A stretch of DNA of 64,000 nucleotides from Xanthocytophaga flava (GCF_030068545.1 NZ_JASJOR010000004.1:372001-436000), one strand, 5' to 3'. Shown: positions 46,001-55,082, counted from the first letter of the stretch. Notes: generated from the letters alone by a model not told the origin. Translations and numbers: made by a program.

Positions 46001-46698
46001 TCTTCTTCCTGGGCCTTCATCTGCTCTGCATGAGTTTGTGCATCCTGTAACAAAGTCTCAGCTTGTTCCTTGGCCTGAATTGTTTCAGTTATTTCTTTGG
46101 CAAAAATGACAATAGCAATTACAGCCCCACTATCATCTCTTAGTGGGCTGTAAGTCTGAACAAAATATTGCAGGGTGCCATATAAATCAAACTTTTCAGT
46201 AATCTCAAAGGATTCACCTGCCAATGCACGATTATAATACCCTCTATATATTTCTCTCTGTTCATCTCCAAACACCTGCAGAATAGGAAATCCTTTATCA
46301 ACTGTTAATCCATAATGCTTATAGGTATCCTTAATCTTTTGATTACATACAACTACATTGTAATTCCAGTCAATTGCAATAATAGAGTCATTTGTAGCAT
46401 CAATTAAATCTGTAATGAAGGCATTTTTTTCCTCCACATCTTTCAGAATACGCTGCATTTCTTCCTGTGTAGCAGAAAGCTCTTCCAAACTCTGACGCAA
46501 CTCGCCCTCCTGCATAATCAATGCTTTGTTTAAGGCTTCTATCTTTTCTATTTCTGCAAAGGCTGTATGTTCACTCAGATCTAACCCTGCAACTATTTCT
46601 GATGAAGTATCACGTTTTTTTCTGCCTCTTTTTGATGTTTGAGCAGACTTATTGCCAGCAGATTCAGAAGCCTTCACAGATGATTCGCGCTTTGCCAT
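43003..46698 (-). CDS. Soluble multi-PAS methyl-accepting chemotaxis protein
   Basis: About 1231 residues from MAKRESSVKAS; an ATG at 46734 lies too close to the promoter box at 46748-46755 to be a likely start. There is no transmembrane segment. Five PAS domains (roughly 100-225, 260-390, 430-550, 555-675, 680-800) are separated by coiled coils that repeat the pattern EELRQxxEExxATQEEM three times; PAS 4 and 5 carry the KHHR/RHHR motif. A HAMP-like linker (about 880-950) leads to the signalling domain with ITDIAAQTNLLALNAAIEAARAG. It is the probable cytoplasmic receptor of this chemosensory operon and its first gene. Confidence 0.9.
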   Translation of the reverse strand: MAKRESSVKASESAGNKSAQTSKRGRKKRDTSSEIVAGLDLSEHTAFAEIEKIEALNKALIMQEGELRQSLEELSATQEEMQRILKDVEEKNAFITDLIDATNDSIIAIDWNYNVVVCNQKIKDTYKHYGLTVDKGFPILQVFGDEQREIYRGYYNRALAGESFEITEKFDLYGTLQYFVQTYSPLRDDSGAVIAIVIFAKEITETIQAKEQAETLLQDAQTHAEQMKAQEEELRQNMEEISATQEEMQRLLSDVQKKETEVRELINVSSDSILTLDRHYTLVHFNSVLVETLPGFTVEKGFNILQMFSPEEQIEKKKIYDRVFAGEVVESIDHLTNSGQDNYYSVKHAPLFDENKEVTSIAIYASDITALYKAKQDAENLAREAQEQTDALKAQEEELRQNMEEMAATQEEMLRKEQELVGQNSALNNAAIVSEVDLQGNIIFVNDEFCRVAKYTREELIGQKQSIVRHPDMPASLYEDLWRTISRGKVWKGEIKNKAKDGSAYWVDVTITPVLGSNGKPVKYIGVRFDITTQKEQRSEIDAMMNAIDSSYASAEYLKDGTVLNANSLFLETMGYDSLSELRGKHHRTLVDASYGQSAEYTEFWTNLSNGIAQSGDFKCISRQGREVWIATTYTPVLDPTGKVVKLLQLATDVTTQKIRNADYKGQLEAVSKANAVIEFNMDGTIITANENFLKTVGYTLEEIKGRHHRIFIDSEYAASYEYKAFWEKLNRGEFDAATYKRISKDKKDVFIQASYNPIFDLNGKPFKIVKYATDVTNFTVGFQAATKFIEEIKKGNLDAEMELQGLKLTGDIAQVITTLRGLRQMLKELITEINRLVKSAGIEGQLRERLTMTDVHGMWKELGDALNLLLTNVSAPVLEINRIVTAMSMGDLTQQFQMNAEGDLKDMGNAINIALKNMNKLFRIIEENAITISAASDQMMEKSEGMKSSILETASAITQMAGGAQEQAIRTDESSKLVEGILRASNEMGGKADTINKAAEKGQTSCQEGMKIIRTVVDNMGEISNSANVTANSIDILTSRSEEISSTLRVITDIAAQTNLLALNAAIEAARAGDAGRGFAVVADEIRKLAEDSRKSAIDIERVVKDVQKDTASASKAIDKMKDSVVGGTRATQDAQTVFESINMSSNDTLTLSKQVQEATKEQQTNIGVVVKNIEKIVVVAEETAAGTQEMASSSKALNNAMNDVSETGKNLSKIAEELKKSVSQFKLAH

Positions 46699-46747
46699 AC
46701 AAGGAGTAGTTGGAGATAAGAAATAGGATTTCAATAATAAACCTTTG

Positions 46748-46781
46748 CAAATCTACTTCTAACTACAAGCAACAACAATCT
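46748..46781 (-). promoter_or_regulatory. Promoter of the chemosensory operon
   Basis: On the minus strand TAGATTTG (46755-46748) matches the -7 consensus TAnnTTTG, with TTG triplets 17-20 bp upstream (within TTGTTGTTG) as the -33 element. The predicted start of transcription is about 40-45 nt before the MAKR start codon. Confidence 0.6.
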
Positions 46782-47392
46782 GATAATGAGCATTTACAGG
46801 TGTTTGTAATATTTCATAAGGAAAAATGAAATACTATTCTACAGAAGATTCAGTGAGAAGAGAAAAAGTAGAACAACAATAGAAATACCAATTTGATAAA
46901 TCTTTCCTTATTATAGCTAAAAACAGCCTATAAGACTATTTTCAGTAGAAAAAAATAGTTACAGCTAACCATCACAATATATACATATCATTCAGCTGCA
47001 TCTTTAATTTTACAGTATTTTAATTTTAGCATTTGACATGTTTTTCAGTATTTGAAAAAACCAGAAAGAAGTACACATAAAAAAGAAACCAAAACCCACG
47101 TTTATTTTCTCAGTGATCATAGGCTTTTTGAGTTACATTTTAAACGGGCTAATACAATTTTCAGCCTGTCAATCAGCATCACACCTATTTACCTATATAT
47201 TGCCGGACACTACAAATAGCTTTTTACAAAAGCTGAGTGCTTCAAATCAATCTAATTATAATAATCACCATAATTAAATCGAAAAATTGTATAGAATGGG
47301 CTCTTGTGTGGCAGTTACCAATGACTATTTTCATCTATAATTTATAACCATAAAATACAAAAAGAAATCTCTGTTATAACTATCAGATATTT
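46782..47392. other. AT-rich intergenic region
   Basis: About 610 bp between the MCP promoter and the 3' end of the kelch gene. Only a 7-bp inverted repeat TTTTTCA-N5-TGAAAAA near 47040-47058 stands out. I see no gene or RNA structure. Confidence 0.4.
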
Positions 47393-48379
47393 TTACTCAA
47401 ACACTTCAAGAGAATTCAACTCCGGCCCACCTCCCTGATTGGCAGATCCTGCTGCTATGTATATTTTCTGATTGTAAACCAGCGCCTGTGTTCCATGACG
47501 CCCTGTTTGCATAGGAACTAGAGTATGCCATGATTGAGTCTTAAAATCAAAAGCTTCTGTTTGGTTATGTGCCAACTTCTGTGGACTCTCCCCACCAATA
47601 ACAACAATCTTGTCTCCTAATGTAACAGAAGTACAACCAGCTCTCTGTGTAGGTATATTTTGTTCTTTTGGCAATGTACGCCATTGCTTCTTTGTAAAAT
47701 CATAGATATCTACTTCCGGAACAGTCAGATCCAGTACATGCCCTATTTTTTGAGTAGAACGTCTTCCTCCGGCAATGAGCAGTTGATTTCCAGATACAGC
47801 AGCCTGTACATGATCACGAACATGAGGAGCATCCGGTAAAATACTCCATTTCCCCGTTTCAGGGTCATATTCGTCAAGCCAGTTTACATGCCCATCCCAA
47901 TGACCATCTGTTATACCATTGACCAGATAAATCTTATTCTGATAGATAGTCACACCGGCAGCTCCTCTACGACGATTGGCAGGAATTTCAGTCCCCTTGC
48001 GCCATTGATCTTTTTTGGGATTATAAATATAAATATTGGGAATAGGTGTTTCATGAGGAAAATCGCCTGTAAAAGCTCCCAATACATAGATCTCACCTTT
48101 ATAGGCAATAGCCTGAAAATGGTGCATTTCCAAAGGTACAGAAGATACTTTACGCCATTCATTGGAAGCAGTATTGTACACATACATAGATTCTTTCTTT
48201 CGTCCACCAAACAGGTAAAATTGATTATCTACACACACAAAGGCATTTTCACTTCTTACTTCCGGTTCACTAGAAGGAGTAAGCGTTTTCCATTTCGCCT
48301 CTTTCTGCAAAAATGTAAAGCTAATCAGTGATAGTACCAATAGGCATCCACCTATAAAAAATCTCGTATCCTTTTTCAT
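47393..48379 (-). CDS. Secreted kelch-repeat beta-propeller protein
   Basis: A 328-residue protein with an N-terminal signal or anchor segment (about 7-24) and six kelch-type repeats recognisable by NQFYLFGGRKK, GEIYVLGAFTG, NKIYLVNGITD, NQLLIAGGRRS, DKIVVIGGESP and QKIYIAAGSAN. It forms a beta-propeller, probably for glycan or protein binding, or an epimerase-like role as in NanM; the role cannot be decided. It starts 12 bp after the Gfo/Idh/MocA gene and is co-transcribed with it. Confidence 0.8.
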   Translation of the reverse strand: MKKDTRFFIGGCLLVLSLISFTFLQKEAKWKTLTPSSEPEVRSENAFVCVDNQFYLFGGRKKESMYVYNTASNEWRKVSSVPLEMHHFQAIAYKGEIYVLGAFTGDFPHETPIPNIYIYNPKKDQWRKGTEIPANRRRGAAGVTIYQNKIYLVNGITDGHWDGHVNWLDEYDPETGKWSILPDAPHVRDHVQAAVSGNQLLIAGGRRSTQKIGHVLDLTVPEVDIYDFTKKQWRTLPKEQNIPTQRAGCTSVTLGDKIVVIGGESPQKLAHNQTEAFDFKTQSWHTLVPMQTGRHGTQALVYNQKIYIAAGSANQGGGPELNSLEVFE

Positions 48380-48391
48380 AACAGATTCTAG

Positions 48392-49525
48392 TTAACTTAC
48401 TGGAACTACTTTTCCTGTTTCTATGGAACGGTAAATAGCTTCAATTACACGCATATCTTTCAATCCTTCCTCACCTGGTGTACGAGTAGGCTTATTGGTC
48501 AAAATACATTGTGCAAAATCATCCATCTGAGCGGCCTGATGGTTGAGCTGTGGCAGATTCATATCCCCTTTGCTAGTTCGCCCTTTAATAGCGCCATATC
48601 CATAACAAGGTCCCATTTCAAACCAACCATCTTCACAGGTAGCAAACAAGCGTTCCAAGCCTGCAGCATAGCTACATGAAGAGTTGGCAACAGCACCACC
48701 TGGAAACTTCAACTGCCATAAGATCGTTTCATCTACTTCTTTAAACTTCACTGAATCTGTTTTGAATTCCTGCGCCCATACGGAAACAGGCTCTTCTCCA
48801 ACTGTATAGCGACTTCCTTGTAAGGCATAAATACCAATATCCATCATAGCCCCTCCTCCAGCCAGTGCCTTTTTCAAACGCCACTGATTGGGATCGCCAA
48901 TCTTAAATCCATCACTGGTTTCTACAATTTTAACTTTTCCAAATGTTTTCTCACGTCCGTATTTCATCACTTCCTGATGATGAGGGGTATAGTGTAATCT
49001 ATATCCTATAGAAAGCTGACGATTGGCCTTTTTAGCAGCATCTATCATCTGCTGGCATTCTTTTACAGAAACTGCCATTGGTTTTTCACAAATCACATGC
49101 TTACCTGCCTGCAAAGCCCGAATTGTATATTCGGCATGCATGGAATTAGGTAATACGATGTATACTATATCTATATCCTTATTATCTGCAATACGGTCTA
49201 TTGTCTTGTAGTCATAGATATTCTTCTTAGGAATTGTATATTTTTTCTCCCATTCTGTTGCTTTGGAAGGAGTGCCAGTTACAATCCCTGTAAGTTTGCA
49301 AAATTTGGTTTGTTTCAAGGCAGGAGCCAGTTGGTAGGCACTATAGTATCCTAATCCCACTAAAGCTATACCTAGTGGTTTATTATCTTGCAGCAGATTT
49401 TCTGCCTGAGAGGATTCCGCCAGCCATGGTAAAAAAGAAGCACCCAAAGCCATGGTACCCGCACTTTGAAGAAAAGAACGTCGGGAAGCTTTGTGGGTAA
49501 TAGAGAATATCTCTGTATTTTTCAT
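48392..49525 (-). CDS. Gfo/Idh/MocA-family oxidoreductase with Tat signal
   Basis: A 377-residue dehydrogenase. The N-terminus carries a twin-arginine signal (SRRSFLQSAGTMALGASFLPWL), so it is exported folded with its cofactor. It then has GIALVGLGYYSAYQLAP (NAD(P)-binding), HVICEKPMAVSVKEC (the EKP catalytic motif) and a C-terminal substrate domain resembling glucose-fructose oxidoreductases. It likely oxidises or reduces a sugar in the periplasm. It heads a two-gene unit with the kelch gene and is divergent from an AraC regulator. Confidence 0.85.
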   Translation of the reverse strand: MKNTEIFSITHKASRRSFLQSAGTMALGASFLPWLAESSQAENLLQDNKPLGIALVGLGYYSAYQLAPALKQTKFCKLTGIVTGTPSKATEWEKKYTIPKKNIYDYKTIDRIADNKDIDIVYIVLPNSMHAEYTIRALQAGKHVICEKPMAVSVKECQQMIDAAKKANRQLSIGYRLHYTPHHQEVMKYGREKTFGKVKIVETSDGFKIGDPNQWRLKKALAGGGAMMDIGIYALQGSRYTVGEEPVSVWAQEFKTDSVKFKEVDETILWQLKFPGGAVANSSCSYAAGLERLFATCEDGWFEMGPCYGYGAIKGRTSKGDMNLPQLNHQAAQMDDFAQCILTNKPTRTPGEEGLKDMRVIEAIYRSIETGKVVPVS

Positions 49526-49527
49526 AA

Positions 49528-49657
49528 GTTATAAGGTATTTGTGATTTTAGTATATTGTATATCTATAATCAGGTGAGAAAGTGCTTCTGTCTCACTAGG
49601 TATAACAAGCTGATATACAATTAAAAAATTGTTATAAGGTAGAAATATTATCACAAA
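49528..49657. promoter_or_regulatory. Nested inverted and direct repeats between Gfo/Idh/MocA and AraC genes
   Basis: Within the 194-bp divergent gap there are: a perfect 11-nt direct repeat GTTATAAGGTA (49528-49538 and 49631-49641), an inverted pair TTTGTGAT/ATCACAAA at the outer edges, an inverted pair ATTGTATATC (49555-49564)/GATATACAAT (49612-49621), and GTGAGA/TCTCAC (49574-49579, 49591-49596) near the centre. Such nested sites fit binding and looping by the neighbouring AraC-type regulator. Confidence 0.5.
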
Positions 49658-49719
49658 TGTATCTGTCTGCAGATGGAATTTCTTGTACAAATTCACTATT
49701 TTTTAGTATTTTGATTTTT

Positions 49720-50598
49720 ATGCAACGTTTTAATCAATATGAACCATTCAATGTATTCCGTTTCGAAGTAACCGAATGGCCATATCCTTTGCACAATCAC
49801 AGTTATTTTGAGATTATTTTTATTGAAAAAGGTCAAGGTGTACATTGTCTGAATGAACACCAGTTTACCTATCAGGAAGGGGATATTTTTTTACTACGCC
49901 CTCAAGATTATCATATCTTTGAAATAGCCTCTTCAACACAATTCTGCTATCTCAGATTTACAGAATCTTTCTTTCAAAACAATCAGGAGCCTCACTGGCA
50001 ACAAACCATTGATTATCTGTTTAATACACCTTATCATATACATGGCAGTCTGGTCAAAATGGAAGAAGAAAAAAAGCGTTTGCACGGACTACTGGCAGTA
50101 TTGATTCATGAGTATGAACATCGGCAAAAACCATTTGCAGAGAATATCCTTACATACATTATGCGATCTGTACTAAGTTTATTGGCAAGAAACATATTTG
50201 AGCAATCTTTTTTGACGGAAAAAGAAACACCTAAACGATCACATTTACTGGACTCAATATTAGTATATGTCAGACAACATATTTATTCACCCGAAAAACT
50301 CCGGATGGAGCAGTTAGCAAATCATCTGCATTATTCTGCCAATTATCTAAGTATTTTTTTCAAGCGGCACATGGGAGAATCTCTCCAACAGTATATTCTT
50401 CGTTACAAACTCAAACTGGTAGAGAGCCGTTTAGTATATAGTGACTGGAGTATATCTCAAATTGCTTTTGAATTAGGGTTCTCAGATGAAAGCCATCTCA
50501 ACAAATTATTCAAAAAATATTACCAATATACTCCAGGAGATTTCCGAAAACGCATGATTGAGTCAAAAACAACAGCAGTACTAAAAGATTTTGCATAA
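49720..50598 (+). CDS. AraC-family transcriptional regulator
   Basis: About 292 residues from MQRFNQYEPFNVFRFE. The N-terminal cupin-like sensing domain has PLHNHSYFEIIFIEKGQG and EGDIFLLRPQDYH; the C-terminal DNA-binding domain has the two helix-turn-helix segments LANHLHYSANYLSIFFKRHMG and ISQIAFELGFSDESHLNKLFKKYYQYTPGDFRK. It probably responds to a sugar and controls the divergent Gfo/Idh/MocA-kelch genes. The frame is open upstream to 49657, but the cupin begins just after 49720. Confidence 0.88.
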   Translation: MQRFNQYEPFNVFRFEVTEWPYPLHNHSYFEIIFIEKGQGVHCLNEHQFTYQEGDIFLLRPQDYHIFEIASSTQFCYLRFTESFFQNNQEPHWQQTIDYLFNTPYHIHGSLVKMEEEKKRLHGLLAVLIHEYEHRQKPFAENILTYIMRSVLSLLARNIFEQSFLTEKETPKRSHLLDSILVYVRQHIYSPEKLRMEQLANHLHYSANYLSIFFKRHMGESLQQYILRYKLKLVESRLVYSDWSISQIAFELGFSDESHLNKLFKKYYQYTPGDFRKRMIESKTTAVLKDFA

Positions 50599-50835
50599 AT
50601 ACCTTTCATTTGTGTATCTTTTTTTCAAGTACTTACGTATCTTTGCATACAAATCACTTACTATACTTCTTTGGCTAAGCTCTGTCAGAGTTTTCCTTCC
50701 TAAATTTGATCGATGCTGTTTGTATTTACTATCTGACAGGAATGATCAGGATATAGTTTTATGCAACTTCTCGAACTGCCACATACTATTTTCCAAATTG
50801 AAACAAAATAGATAATCTAACTTCCTGAAGTTCCT

Positions 50836-51063
50836 ATGTTTTTTCTTGACATCGTAACCAAAAGACTTCTTGTACTACCCACTTGGGCTATGACTAATCT
50901 GGTAAATCAAATCCTTGATTGGGCAGATATTGACCATCCAACCCGTGGAAAATATCAATCTCTACGCCTATGGGCTCAAACTAGCAGCAAACTTATTGAA
51001 GAAGTTTCATTTATATTCTGGGTTGCCTGGATTTACGTTGCAATCATTATCCAGTTTATGTAG
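50836..51063 (+). CDS. Possible small membrane protein, 75 residues
   Basis: An ORF with a plausible composition: a polar helix (LVNQILDWADIDHPTRGKYQ) and one C-terminal hydrophobic segment (SFIFWVAWIYVAIIIQFM). No homologue is recognised. It stands alone in the 716-nt gap between the AraC and DUF6377 genes; a 9-bp stem with long loop (51117-51156) follows. The rest of the gap shows nothing I can identify. Coding status is uncertain. Confidence 0.35.
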   Translation: MFFLDIVTKRLLVLPTWAMTNLVNQILDWADIDHPTRGKYQSLRLWAQTSSKLIEEVSFIFWVAWIYVAIIIQFM

Positions 51064-51270
51064 AAGCTCTCTGATACAGAAATAAGAAAAATTTCTAGTA
51101 TAACTCCAAGATACTGCCTTTTAGAAGATGGTACTGAAACCTTATCCTCTAAAAGGTAATATCTTATATACTTCTATTGGTATCCCTTGTTGTCTTTCTC
51201 AATCATTTTGTGCAAAATATTAAGTTGCCACAACTGCCAGAGTATTTTTCCTAAAAAATCCACGTTTCTT

Positions 51271-51278
51271 TATATTTG
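51271..51278 (+). promoter_or_regulatory. -7 promoter box for the DUF6377 gene
   Basis: TATATTTG matches TAnnTTTG, 37 bp before the start at 51315. A clear -33 TTG is not seen. Confidence 0.4.
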
Positions 51279-51314
51279 TACTTGATCAGGCTATTTTCCT
51301 GACATCTACAAATT

Positions 51315-52913
51315 ATGAAGAACCACTTAGTTGTTTGTTTTCTTATATTTCTTCCTCTATACCACACTTTTGCTCAAAAACCATATGACAAGACATTGGA
51401 AGAACTGGACAACATTATACACATACGCTCTACCTTTACAATAGAAAAGCAACAACATATCCAGTACATCAAAAATCTGCTTACGGAAGAAGATGTAGAA
51501 GGTAAAACCAGAGTCTATCAAAAATTATACAATGAATACAAATCATTTATATATGATTCTGCTTTCGTATATGCTCAGCTACTATTACAAACAGCTTGTT
51601 TACAACAACATCCTGTTCAAATCAATGAGTCAAAGCTAAAATTGAGTTTTCTTTTACTATCATCAGGTTTGTTACATGAATGTCTTGACACCTTGCAGTC
51701 TATTCGTGTAGAAGAACTTCCAGATACCCTTCAGAAAGAATACTATAGTCAGATTGCTCGTGCCTATTATGATTTGTCTGATTATAGTCAGGACAAATAT
51801 TTTTCACCTACTTATCATAATCTGGGTAATCACTATTTGCAAAAAGCAGTACTGCTATGCAAACCCAATACCTGGGAATATTATTACTTTCAGGGATGGT
51901 ATGCCATGCGTTTACATAATACCCAGGCAGCAATAGGCTATTACGAGTATTTGCTGAAAAACTACAAATTATCTTTGAACCTATATGCTATTGCAGCATC
52001 AAGCCTAAGTATAGCTTATAAGAGTATCCACCAATCAGACAACGCTATTAAATGGATGGCACAGGCCACAATAGCAGACATCAAGGCATCTAACCATGAA
52101 ACAGTAGCAGCACGTGTGCTGGCAGAATTAATCTATCAACAGGGAGAGAGTCAGAGAGCATATCAATATGTAAAGATAGCTCTCGAAGATGCTGGAGTAT
52201 ATGGAGCCCGACACCGGAAATTACAGATCTCTGATATATTACCTATCATTGAAGGCAATCAACTTGTCCAAACAGAAACCCAGAATAAGGCGTTGCAACA
52301 ATATTCTATTGTGCTTACCATCCTTGCAGTACTGGTAGTTTTATTTGCATTTATTATTTTTAAACAGAATAGAAGCCTGCTGCAGGCCAAATCCAGTCTG
52401 GCAGCATCAAATGAATACTTAACCGAAGCTAATTACAGAATGCAGGAGGCCAACAAAATAAAAGAAGAATACATCGGGCATTTTTTTACAACCTTCTCTG
52501 AGTATATTGACAAGATTGATGCTTTTAAAAAAGCAATCACACGAAAGATAACTTCACGACGTATAGAAGAAATAGGAGATATAGTCCAAAAGATCAATCT
52601 TAAAACTGAACGGGAGAAGTTATTTTATAGCTTTGATACTACTTTCCTCCGAATATTTCCAAACTTCATAGTTGACTTTAATACTCTCTTCAAAGAAGAA
52701 GATCACTATAACCTGCATGAGAGACAAGAACTCTCTGTTGAATTACGAATATTTGCATTGATCCGATTAGGTATTAAAGACAACGAGAAGATTGCCAAGA
52801 TACTGGATTACTCTATCAATACAATCTATACATATAAAACCAAAGTCAAGAATAAATCTAGAGTACCTAATGAACACTTTGAAGATGAGCTAATGAAAAT
52901 CAAAACAGGATAG
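51315..52913 (+). CDS. DUF6377-type TPR membrane regulator
   Basis: A 532-residue protein with signal peptide (ending near HTFAQ), a helical TPR-like sensor region (about 25-320), one transmembrane helix (about 330-349), a coiled coil and a conserved C-terminal domain that ends in LRIFALIRLGIKDNEKIAKILDYSINTIYTYKTKVKNKSR, a helix-turn-helix-like segment. The opening LEELDNII...KQQHIQYIKNLL and this ending match DUF6377 proteins of Bacteroidota, thought to be envelope-linked regulators. It is built like the 599-aa TPR/HTH protein at 19594 but belongs to a different family. Targets unknown. Confidence 0.8.
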   Translation: MKNHLVVCFLIFLPLYHTFAQKPYDKTLEELDNIIHIRSTFTIEKQQHIQYIKNLLTEEDVEGKTRVYQKLYNEYKSFIYDSAFVYAQLLLQTACLQQHPVQINESKLKLSFLLLSSGLLHECLDTLQSIRVEELPDTLQKEYYSQIARAYYDLSDYSQDKYFSPTYHNLGNHYLQKAVLLCKPNTWEYYYFQGWYAMRLHNTQAAIGYYEYLLKNYKLSLNLYAIAASSLSIAYKSIHQSDNAIKWMAQATIADIKASNHETVAARVLAELIYQQGESQRAYQYVKIALEDAGVYGARHRKLQISDILPIIEGNQLVQTETQNKALQQYSIVLTILAVLVVLFAFIIFKQNRSLLQAKSSLAASNEYLTEANYRMQEANKIKEEYIGHFFTTFSEYIDKIDAFKKAITRKITSRRIEEIGDIVQKINLKTEREKLFYSFDTTFLRIFPNFIVDFNTLFKEEDHYNLHERQELSVELRIFALIRLGIKDNEKIAKILDYSINTIYTYKTKVKNKSRVPNEHFEDELMKIKTG

Positions 52914-53240
52914 AGAACCTTTCATACTTTTAAAGTAAGGATTTAACGCTCAAAACACTGTATTTCCAGATCATATTCCATTAATATTTTTAACGCCTCC
53001 ACACCCATACACTAAACTGTATATCAACATATTACCTATCACACACCCCTCTATTTATCTATATTTTCATAGTATAAATTGCACATCCACATTCTTTCTA
53101 TTTGCTTTGGTCAAATAAGGCAACTACGTTTTCCTCAGGAAGAAGTTGGGATACCTGCATAAGATCTCTTGGCTGGTATAAAAAGTTTTTGTCTTTATAC
53201 ATCCCATAATAGTACTTACTTCAATTTTTTATACTCAACG

Positions 53241-53270
53241 AAAAAGCTACTTCTTTTGGAGTAGCTTTTT
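53241..53270 (+). terminator. Rho-independent terminator with no adjacent gene
   Basis: AAAAAGCTACT (53241-53251) pairs with AGTAGCTTTTT (53260-53270), 8-nt loop, followed by T residues on the plus strand. It lies 328 bp after the DUF6377 stop and 130 bp before the next gene. It could end a long 3' UTR or an unannotated small RNA in 52914-53240, where I see no ORF. Confidence 0.7.
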
Positions 53271-53400
53271 TTATACTATCCCACAGGAATAGTATACATT
53301 CTATCTTATATGCATTCTTTCTAACTAGACCTGGGTAGATAACCACATTTCCCTTATTTTTACGTCTGCGTTTGTTCATATTGTCAATTTTGCTACCTAC

Positions 53401-54882
53401 ATGTCTGATAGATTTCAATTATATCCTTTTCTTCTTCTTTTTAGCATTTGCATCCCCATATTTCTGATCTATCAAGTACATAGTCTGGATTATCAAGGTT
53501 TAGTAAGTCTGTTAAAGCCACATTATTTTGATACATCACTACGAAAACAGGAATACCAGATTAAATATTTTCATCCTGGCCGAATGCCTCTTTTAAGTAC
53601 AATACTCTGGTCTTTACTATTTATATGGATGATAGGAATATACATTTTATTTCGACCAGACACCAGAAAACGCCTGTATGAATGGAAGTTACAGCTGAGA
53701 CAGATTATAACTCAATATAAGATTATATGGTACTCTACTCCAATTTCCTATAAGTGGATACTTGCAGTGTCTGGTGTATGGTTATATAGTTTCAAGCTAT
53801 ACTTTTTTCTCACTATACCAGAAAACAAAGATGCAACAGGGTCTTTCAAAGAATTTGTAGAACAAGGATTCTGGGGGATAGTAACTTATTACCCAGATAC
53901 AAACAATCATATATTTTTCAATCTTTTATGCCTTCCTTTTTCCTGGATATTTCCAGGACAATCACTTTGGGATATGACACTTCCCAATATTCTGATAGGT
54001 ATGATTATGCTCTTATGGTTATTTTGTGAACTTACCCGACGATGGAATTATACTACAGCACTATTAAGCATAGTATGGATAGCAAGTTTTTATGAAAGTA
54101 GTCGTTATTTTTTTCAGGGGAGAGGACATCTACCTATAGTTTTATTTAGTCTGATCTCTACATTCATTCTTCTATTTGGCAAATTAAGAGATCGCCACAA
54201 AGTATACTATCCTATATTCATTATAAGTTGTATACTCGGTTTATATACCGTTCCTACATTTGTGTTACATGTATTTGCATTATGTATTTTTGGTTTGGGA
54301 TATGCACTTATTCATAAAGACCAAGCACTCTTTGAAAACCTAATTCTGGGCGGAATATGGATTACCCTAGGGACTTTATTCTGTTATCTTCCTGTGATTG
54401 CCATATCGGGGTTTGACAGCATCATCCACACTGGACCTGCCCATCCTCAATCACAGGCACATGCCTTATTTCTGGTATTTATAGCAGAGTGGACTGAATA
54501 TATCTTAGGAATATTTTTATTATTCAGACATGCCTTTCTTGTTGCCATTCCAGTAGGTATTATCATATTGATTACACTTTTTCAGAAAAAGCTGGATAGT
54601 TCTATACGTATATGGATCTACTTTGCTATCGTTTCTGTTGGAGTATTTTTTGTCTTTTCATGGATAACCTGGCTTTTGCCTGAATATAGAGTTTTCTCAT
54701 TCTTTATATGGCATTTGTATATTGCATTTGTACTTGTACTCATGCATTGGATTCCTAAAATCACACGTTTTCCTATACTCATATTCGTCACCACAATACT
54801 CATTGTTACCGGGTCACTTTTATATACTCGTGCTGAGCATCTGCGAGCTTTACATCCTATGCACGCCGATCTTTCATTTTAA
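53401..54882 (+). CDS. Polytopic membrane protein, GT-C glycosyltransferase-like
   Basis: A 493-residue protein with roughly 11-13 hydrophobic helices. The stretch GIVTYYPDTNNHIFFNLLCLPFSWIFPG resembles the loop after the first helices in GT-C (family 39-type) glycosyltransferases of Bacteroidota, which use lipid-linked sugar donors at the outer face of the inner membrane. This assignment is by pattern only. It is followed by a GT2 gene on the same strand after 200 bp, which supports a role in glycan assembly. Confidence 0.6.
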   Translation: MSDRFQLYPFLLLFSICIPIFLIYQVHSLDYQGLVSLLKPHYFDTSLRKQEYQIKYFHPGRMPLLSTILWSLLFIWMIGIYILFRPDTRKRLYEWKLQLRQIITQYKIIWYSTPISYKWILAVSGVWLYSFKLYFFLTIPENKDATGSFKEFVEQGFWGIVTYYPDTNNHIFFNLLCLPFSWIFPGQSLWDMTLPNILIGMIMLLWLFCELTRRWNYTTALLSIVWIASFYESSRYFFQGRGHLPIVLFSLISTFILLFGKLRDRHKVYYPIFIISCILGLYTVPTFVLHVFALCIFGLGYALIHKDQALFENLILGGIWITLGTLFCYLPVIAISGFDSIIHTGPAHPQSQAHALFLVFIAEWTEYILGIFLLFRHAFLVAIPVGIIILITLFQKKLDSSIRIWIYFAIVSVGVFFVFSWITWLLPEYRVFSFFIWHLYIAFVLVLMHWIPKITRFPILIFVTTILIVTGSLLYTRAEHLRALHPMHADLSF

Positions 54883-55082
54883 TCACACGACATGAAACCT
54901 CTTCGATTGTCATTCAATCAGTTGCATTTTTCAGTTAGCAACCTAAATTACTTAATGCAATGGAAAGAATGTTTCCATAATATATTGTAATATCTATCCA
55001 CATCAAACACGATTTACTCTTACACTTCGTTTATCAAATCAGTGTGAAACTGTTACTATAGCCCTCGAGTCATTTATAAACT

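Noticed and set aside
50591..50815. 74-residue plus-strand ORF after the AraC gene
   Set aside because: It overlaps the AraC stop, is rich in Leu, Phe and Cys from AT-rich DNA, and has no recognisable domain or promoter.
53221..53418. 65-residue minus-strand ORF
   Set aside because: It spans the terminator stem at 53241-53270 and the promoter region of the next gene.
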